The notes beneath the pieces are model-generated. The model was not told the DNA's origin. It saw nothing but the letters and a program-made list of their open reading frames with translations, and searched no databases. Both the position numbers and the translations under genes were made by a program. A stretch of 64,000 nucleotides of DNA from DAIMZI01 sp036734025 (GTDB lineage: Bacteria; Pseudomonadota; Alphaproteobacteria; Rhizobiales; Rhodomicrobiaceae): assembly GCA_036734025.1 (NCBI GenBank), contig DAIMZI010000002.1, positions 62,001-126,000 of the forward strand, given 5' to 3'. Positions 58,944 to 64,000 of this stretch are shown here, piece after piece (within the stretch, counting starts at the first letter, position 1; every line of letters starts with the position of its first letter).

Positions 58944-58963
58944 ATATTCCAATATTGTAATAT
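58944..58963. promoter_or_regulatory. Near-perfect AT-rich palindrome before sulfur genes
   Basis: ATATTCCAATATTGTAATAT is a 20-base inverted repeat with one mismatched pair. It contains ATTC, eight bases, then TAAT, one base off the ATTC-N8-GAAT pattern reported for SqrR-type persulfide-sensing repressors of the ArsR family, and it resembles the AT-rich BigR boxes. It lies 51 bases before the metallo-hydrolase start, where it could overlap the promoter. No such repressor gene is in the window. Confidence 0.55.
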
Positions 58964-59013
58964 GACTGACAAATGCCATCTATGATTGAGCACAGTCAAA
59001 TGCGGAGGCCGCC

Positions 59014-59889
59014 ATGAGCGCCGATATGAGCCCTGAAGTCACAGCCTTCTTCGATGAGCCGACCAATACCGTCTCCTATGTCGTCAAGGATCCTGACAGT
59101 AACGCCTGCGCCATCGTCGATTCAGTACTCGATTTCGACCCCGCAGCAGGCCGCACCCACACCGGCTCGGCCGATGAGATCATCAAATTCGTGAGCGATC
59201 GCGGGCTCGAAGTCATCTGGTTGCTGGAAACCCATGTCCATGCCGACCACCTGTCGGCCGCGCCCTATCTGCAGGAGACGCTCGGCGGCAAGATCGGCAT
59301 TGGCGAGAACATCACCATCGTTCAGGACACGTTCGGCAAGGTGTTCAACGCCGGCACCGAATTTCAGCGCGACGGTTCGCAGTTCGACCGGCTGTTCAAG
59401 GAACAGGACCGGTTCGAGATCGGCGGCTTGAGCGGCTTCGTGCTGCACACGCCGGGCCACACGCCCGCCTGCCTGACCTACGTCATCGGCGATGCGGCCT
59501 TTGTCGGCGACACGCTGTTCATGCCCGATTTCGGCACCGCACGTTGCGATTTTCCGGGCGGCTCGGCCGAGACAATGTGGGATTCGATCCAGAAGGTGCT
59601 CAGCCTGCCCGACGACACCCGCTTGTTCATGTGCCATGACTACAAGGCGCCGGGGCGAGACAGCTATGCCTGGGAGACCACGGTCGCGGAGCAGAAGGCG
59701 CACAACGTACATGTCGGCGGCGGCATTACCAAGGAGGAGTTCATCCAGATGCGCACCTCGCGTGACGCCACGCTCGGAATGCCCAAGCTGATCATCCCCT
59801 CGATACAGGTGAACATGCGCGCCGGACACATGCCGCCGCCCGAGAGCAACGGGCGTGTCTATCTCAAGATCCCGATTAACGGACTGTGA
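59014..59889 (+). CDS. Persulfide-dioxygenase-like metallo-beta-lactamase hydrolase (Blh of the BigR type)
   Basis: The 291-residue protein has the metallo-beta-lactamase fold with HVHADH (H74, H76, D78, H79), the PGHTPACL histidine, a metal-bridging aspartate in VGDTLFMPD and the late MCHDY histidine. This set matches ETHE1/Blh persulfide dioxygenases, which oxidise glutathione persulfide to sulfite. The name Blh in this family is unrelated to the carotenoid enzyme at 9314. A GGAGG site precedes the ATG. The two YeeE/YedE-type genes follow with two-base gaps, the arrangement of bigR operons. Confidence 0.88.
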   Translation: MSADMSPEVTAFFDEPTNTVSYVVKDPDSNACAIVDSVLDFDPAAGRTHTGSADEIIKFVSDRGLEVIWLLETHVHADHLSAAPYLQETLGGKIGIGENITIVQDTFGKVFNAGTEFQRDGSQFDRLFKEQDRFEIGGLSGFVLHTPGHTPACLTYVIGDAAFVGDTLFMPDFGTARCDFPGGSAETMWDSIQKVLSLPDDTRLFMCHDYKAPGRDSYAWETTVAEQKAHNVHVGGGITKEEFIQMRTSRDATLGMPKLIIPSIQVNMRAGHMPPPESNGRVYLKIPINGL

Positions 59890-59891
59890 TC

Positions 59892-60323
59892 ATGATCGTC
59901 AATCCACAGGACTGGATCATGGGGCTTTTCGGCGGCGCGCTGATCGGGCTGTCAGCGGCGCTGCTGCTGCTGGGCAACGGTCGTATCGCCGGCATCAGTG
60001 GCATAACCGGCGCGTTGGCGAGCCTCAAACCGGCCCGCGCCCGGGACGAGAACCTTTTGTTCCTGGTCGGGCTGATCGGCGCGCCGGCGCTTTATGCCGC
60101 TTTCCTGCCCGGGCCCGACATCATCATGAGTACATCCGTGCCGCTGCTCATTGGCGCCGGCCTGCTGGTCGGTTTCGGCACCAGGCTCGGGGCGGGCTGC
60201 ACCAGCGGTCACGGTATTTGCGGGGTCGCAAGACTTTCGCCGCGCTCGCTTGTCGCCACCATAACCTTCATGACCGTCGCCGCCGCCACCGTGGCCGCCG
60301 CACGGCTTTTCAACGGAGGCTAG
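59892..60323 (+). CDS. YeeE/YedE-type sulfur transport protein, first half
   Basis: The 143-residue membrane protein has four hydrophobic segments and the family motif GAGCTSGHGICGVARLS with conserved cysteines, which in YeeE relays thiosulfate. It pairs with the next gene, so the two half-size proteins together may form one transporter. It starts two bases after the hydrolase stop; a GTG at 59886 is an alternative. Likely role: moving sulfur compounds or sulfite linked to the hydrolase. Confidence 0.87.
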   Translation: MIVNPQDWIMGLFGGALIGLSAALLLLGNGRIAGISGITGALASLKPARARDENLLFLVGLIGAPALYAAFLPGPDIIMSTSVPLLIGAGLLVGFGTRLGAGCTSGHGICGVARLSPRSLVATITFMTVAAATVAAARLFNGG

Positions 60324-60325
60324 CC

Positions 60326-60769
60326 ATGCGCCTCATTCTCATGCTGGTTGCGGGCGCCCTTTTCGGCGCTGGGCTCACTGTATCTGACATGATTAATCCG
60401 GCGCGCGTGCTGGCGTTTCTCGATTTCGGCGGCGGCGCGTGGGACCCGACGCTTGCTTTCGTCATGATCGGCGCGCTGGTCCCGATGGCGGCTGCATGGC
60501 GGATGGCGGCAAAGCGCACCGCCCCGGCCTTCGGGACGAGTTTCCCGGCCGCTCCTTCAGGGCGGATCGACGCGCCGCTTCTCGTCGGCTCCGGGCTGTT
60601 CGGCGTGGGCTGGGGGCTTGTCGGTTTCTGCCCCGGCCCGGCGCTTGCGGCGCTCACCATGGGCGGCTGGCCGACCTATGTGTTCGTCGCCGCAATGCTG
60701 GCCGGCATGTTCGTGCATTCTGCCTATGCGGCGCAGATGGGCGCGCCACGCAGCGCCCCTTCGGCCTGA
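60326..60769 (+). CDS. YeeE/YedE-type sulfur transport protein, second half (DUF6691-like)
   Basis: The 147-residue membrane protein has four hydrophobic segments, GLTVSDMINPARVLAFLDF near the N-terminus and the WGLVGFCPGPALAAL motif with a conserved cysteine in the second half. It is the partner of the preceding gene. A GGAGG at 60315-60319 precedes the ATG by six bases. It ends the operon; rpmJ follows with its own promoter. Confidence 0.87.
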   Translation: MRLILMLVAGALFGAGLTVSDMINPARVLAFLDFGGGAWDPTLAFVMIGALVPMAAAWRMAAKRTAPAFGTSFPAAPSGRIDAPLLVGSGLFGVGWGLVGFCPGPALAALTMGGWPTYVFVAAMLAGMFVHSAYAAQMGAPRSAPSA

Positions 60770-60822
60770 GGACGCCTGACTGCGCCGTTGCATGTCCTGG
60801 TACGCAGTTGCCCCGGTGCGAG

Positions 60823-60851
60823 TTGACAAGACGCGCGGGCCGCCATACCTT
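60823..60851 (+). promoter_or_regulatory. Candidate sigma-70 promoter of rpmJ
   Basis: TTGACA at 60823-60828 and TACCTT at 60846-60851 are separated by exactly 17 bases. The site lies about 105 bases before the rpmJ start and after the previous operon. Confidence 0.55.
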
Positions 60852-60957
60852 GCAGTCTTGTTTTTCCGGGGAGTTGCATGATTGCGCCGGGCTACGGAAC
60901 TTGTGCCGGGCCATGGGTGTCATCATGCCGTCAATCTCCCGACGCCAGGGGCCAGAA

Positions 60958-61083
60958 ATGAAGATTCGCAATTCGATCAAATCGCTCCGCAAGCGCCACC
61001 GCGAGAACCGCGTCGTGCGCCGCCGGGGCCGGCTTTATGTCATCAACAAGACCAATCGGCGCTACAAGGCCCGCCAGGGCTGA
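60958..61083 (+). CDS. rpmJ: Large ribosomal subunit protein L36
   Basis: The 41-residue basic protein begins MKIRNSIKSLRKRH and ends VINKTNRRYKARQG, the pattern of the zinc-free L36 form common in alphaproteobacteria; the cysteine ligands of the 37-residue form are absent. It lies outside any ribosomal operon, as usual for this paralogue in the class. Confidence 0.96.
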   Translation: MKIRNSIKSLRKRHRENRVVRRRGRLYVINKTNRRYKARQG

Positions 61084-61152
61084 GGGTGTGCTGTCATAAT
61101 TCGATCGCTGCTGCGGTTGGACGGACGGCGAAGCGGTGTTACACTGAATGGC

Positions 61153-61812
61153 ATGAGAAGAGCAGGTTTCATGTGTGCCGCGCTCGCGGCAACTTTATTA
61201 GGCGCGACTGTCGCGCACAGCGGGCCCGTTGGCGCAAGTGATGCCGGCCCCGAGGCGCAACTCACACCTCAGCCCGGACAGGATCTTGCCCCCTCGCCCG
61301 GAACGACCGAGCAAAAGGTGCAGCTTGCGCCGGCCGAACAGCTTGGCGAGCTATACCGCAAGCTACGCGAAGCCCCCAGCAAGGAAAGCGCCCAGCCAAT
61401 CTTGCAGGCCGTGGAGCAGCTGCGGCTGAGCAGCGGCAGCTTCACGATTGATCTGTTGATGAGCCGCGCGATCGAGGCCATCCGTGAGGGCGATCACGAC
61501 CGCGCATTGCTGTTGCTCGATCAGGTGGTGGCGGGCGCGCCGGATTATGCCGAAGGGTGGAACCAGCGCGCTTTGGTGCATTTCCTGCGCAAATCCTATG
61601 GCGCGTCGGTACGCGATCTAGGCCGGGTGTTGGCCCTCGACCCGCATCATTACAACGCGCTCCAGGGTCTGGCCGTGATCCTCAACGATTTCGGTCGCAA
61701 GGAACAGGCGCTTGCGGCCTACCGGCAAGCTTTGCAGGTCAATCCGCACCTTGATGAGGTCCGCAAGATCGTGGACGAGCTCTTGCGCGAAGTCCGGGGA
61801 CGCGAGCTTTAG
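61153..61812 (+). CDS. Secreted TPR protein
   Basis: The 219-residue product has a signal peptide (FMCAALAATLLGATVAHS), a Pro/Gln-rich linker (residues about 30-70) and then three tandem tetratricopeptide repeats from about residue 110, including GDHDRALLLLDQVVAGAPDYAEGWNQRA, with the sequence pattern continuing to the end. It is probably a periplasmic scaffold. The ATG at 61153 fits the signal peptide. Partners are unknown. Confidence 0.85.
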   Translation: MRRAGFMCAALAATLLGATVAHSGPVGASDAGPEAQLTPQPGQDLAPSPGTTEQKVQLAPAEQLGELYRKLREAPSKESAQPILQAVEQLRLSSGSFTIDLLMSRAIEAIREGDHDRALLLLDQVVAGAPDYAEGWNQRALVHFLRKSYGASVRDLGRVLALDPHHYNALQGLAVILNDFGRKEQALAAYRQALQVNPHLDEVRKIVDELLREVRGREL

Positions 61813-62122
61813 GCCCGTCAGCGGATTTACAGACACAGGCTTCTCCGGCCGGCCAAGCCGGAGCACAGCGGGTCTGTCGCAGGAACCGCCCTGCAAATGC
61901 ATCTCGCGGCATTGTTGCTTAATGACAGTGGTGGGGCATGCACGAGGCGCACCGCATGGCTGGCAACGCCGTTTGGTCGGATCGAGGCGTAAAGCGCATC
62001 AATTGTCGCTTTTCGCCAAGTTGACTTTGGTCCGAACCTGCCCCTCATATCGTTGATTGGAGCGTCTGTGGCCAGAAGTCCCGGACACGACGCTATCCCG
62101 TAAAGACAAGGAACTCAGTTCA
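61813..62122 (+). other. Intergenic region before metH
   Basis: This 310-base stretch contains a CTCCGGC/GCCGGAG hairpin just after the TPR gene, near 61840-61862, without a T-run. I looked for a cobalamin riboswitch (B12 box), SAM-II and SAH riboswitch cores and found none. No homocysteine methyltransferase reading frame is present. Confidence 0.45.

Positions 62123-64000
<1,878 letters not shown>

Noticed and set aside
61813..62122. Cobalamin, SAM-II or SAH riboswitch upstream of metH
   Set aside because: I looked for the B12 box and the SAM-II and SAH core sequences on the plus strand and found none of them.

Overview
The window reads as chromosomal DNA of a GC-rich, aerobic, free-living alphaproteobacterium. 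The markers are the cytochrome c oxidase operon order ctaC-ctaD-ctaB-coxF-ctaG-ctaE, the rpoD/dnaG pair, a 41-residue L36, an IalB-family protein, a TIGR02301/DUF2385-type protein, a DksA and a DnaG with eroded zinc fingers, and short extragenic repeats of the AACCGGTTTT kind. A proton-pumping rhodopsin with its own retinal synthase plus a glycine betaine/proline uptake system suggests a sunlit, probably saline habitat. I cannot name the genus.

Layout. 0-2.6 kb: an exopolysaccharide sugar transferase, an orphan flagellar-hook-like protein and dksA. 2.7-8.1 kb (minus): a membrane histidine kinase and a proVWX osmoprotectant ABC transporter. 8.4-10.3 kb: rhodopsin and blh (beta-carotene to retinal), with several inverted repeats in the leader and a strong hairpin between the genes, then tRNA-Thr. 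10.5-17.6 kb: an MFS transporter, a YgjP-like metallopeptidase, rpoD and dnaG. 17.7-31.4 kb: scattered housekeeping and conserved hypothetical genes (CitE-like lyase, pyridoxal kinase with repeat-derived insertions, tag, ygfZ, dihydroorotase, LysE exporter, TerB, SDR, amidotransferase), ending with a RimB-RimK fusion. 31.9-36.5 kb (minus): a biotin uptake cluster bioM-bioN-bioY followed by an acyl-CoA ligase and a thiolase-like protein. 36.5-41 kb: SLC13/RCK permease, Sua5, FAD-linked dehydrogenase. 41-42.5 kb: speD-speE. 42.7-48.5 kb (minus): the aa3-type cytochrome oxidase operon. 48.9-58.9 kb (plus): ialB, glyA, nrdR, ribD-ribE-ribH-nusB, DUF2628, hisH-hisA-hisF-hisE, coaA, most of them tightly packed or overlapping. 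59-60.8 kb: a persulfide-dioxygenase-like hydrolase with two YeeE/YedE-type membrane proteins, preceded by a near-perfect AT-rich palindrome resembling SqrR/BigR operators. 61-64 kb: rpmJ, a TPR protein and the pterin/B12 part of a split metH that runs off the end.

How parts fit: the rhodopsin pump and the aa3 oxidase both build proton motive force, which secondary transporters can spend. The histidine kinase has no response regulator nearby. The most unusual items are (i) the bioY-linked ligase/thiolase pair, in which the thiolase lacks its second catalytic cysteine, (ii) the RimB-RimK fusion, (iii) the orphan hook-like protein without the terminal helices, (iv) a pyridoxal kinase gene carrying repeat-derived in-frame insertions, (v) a structured RNA candidate at 26.1 kb resembling part of a glycine riboswitch, and (vi) the regulatory architecture around the rhodopsin gene. 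I saw no CRISPR array, phage, insertion sequence or rRNA gene.
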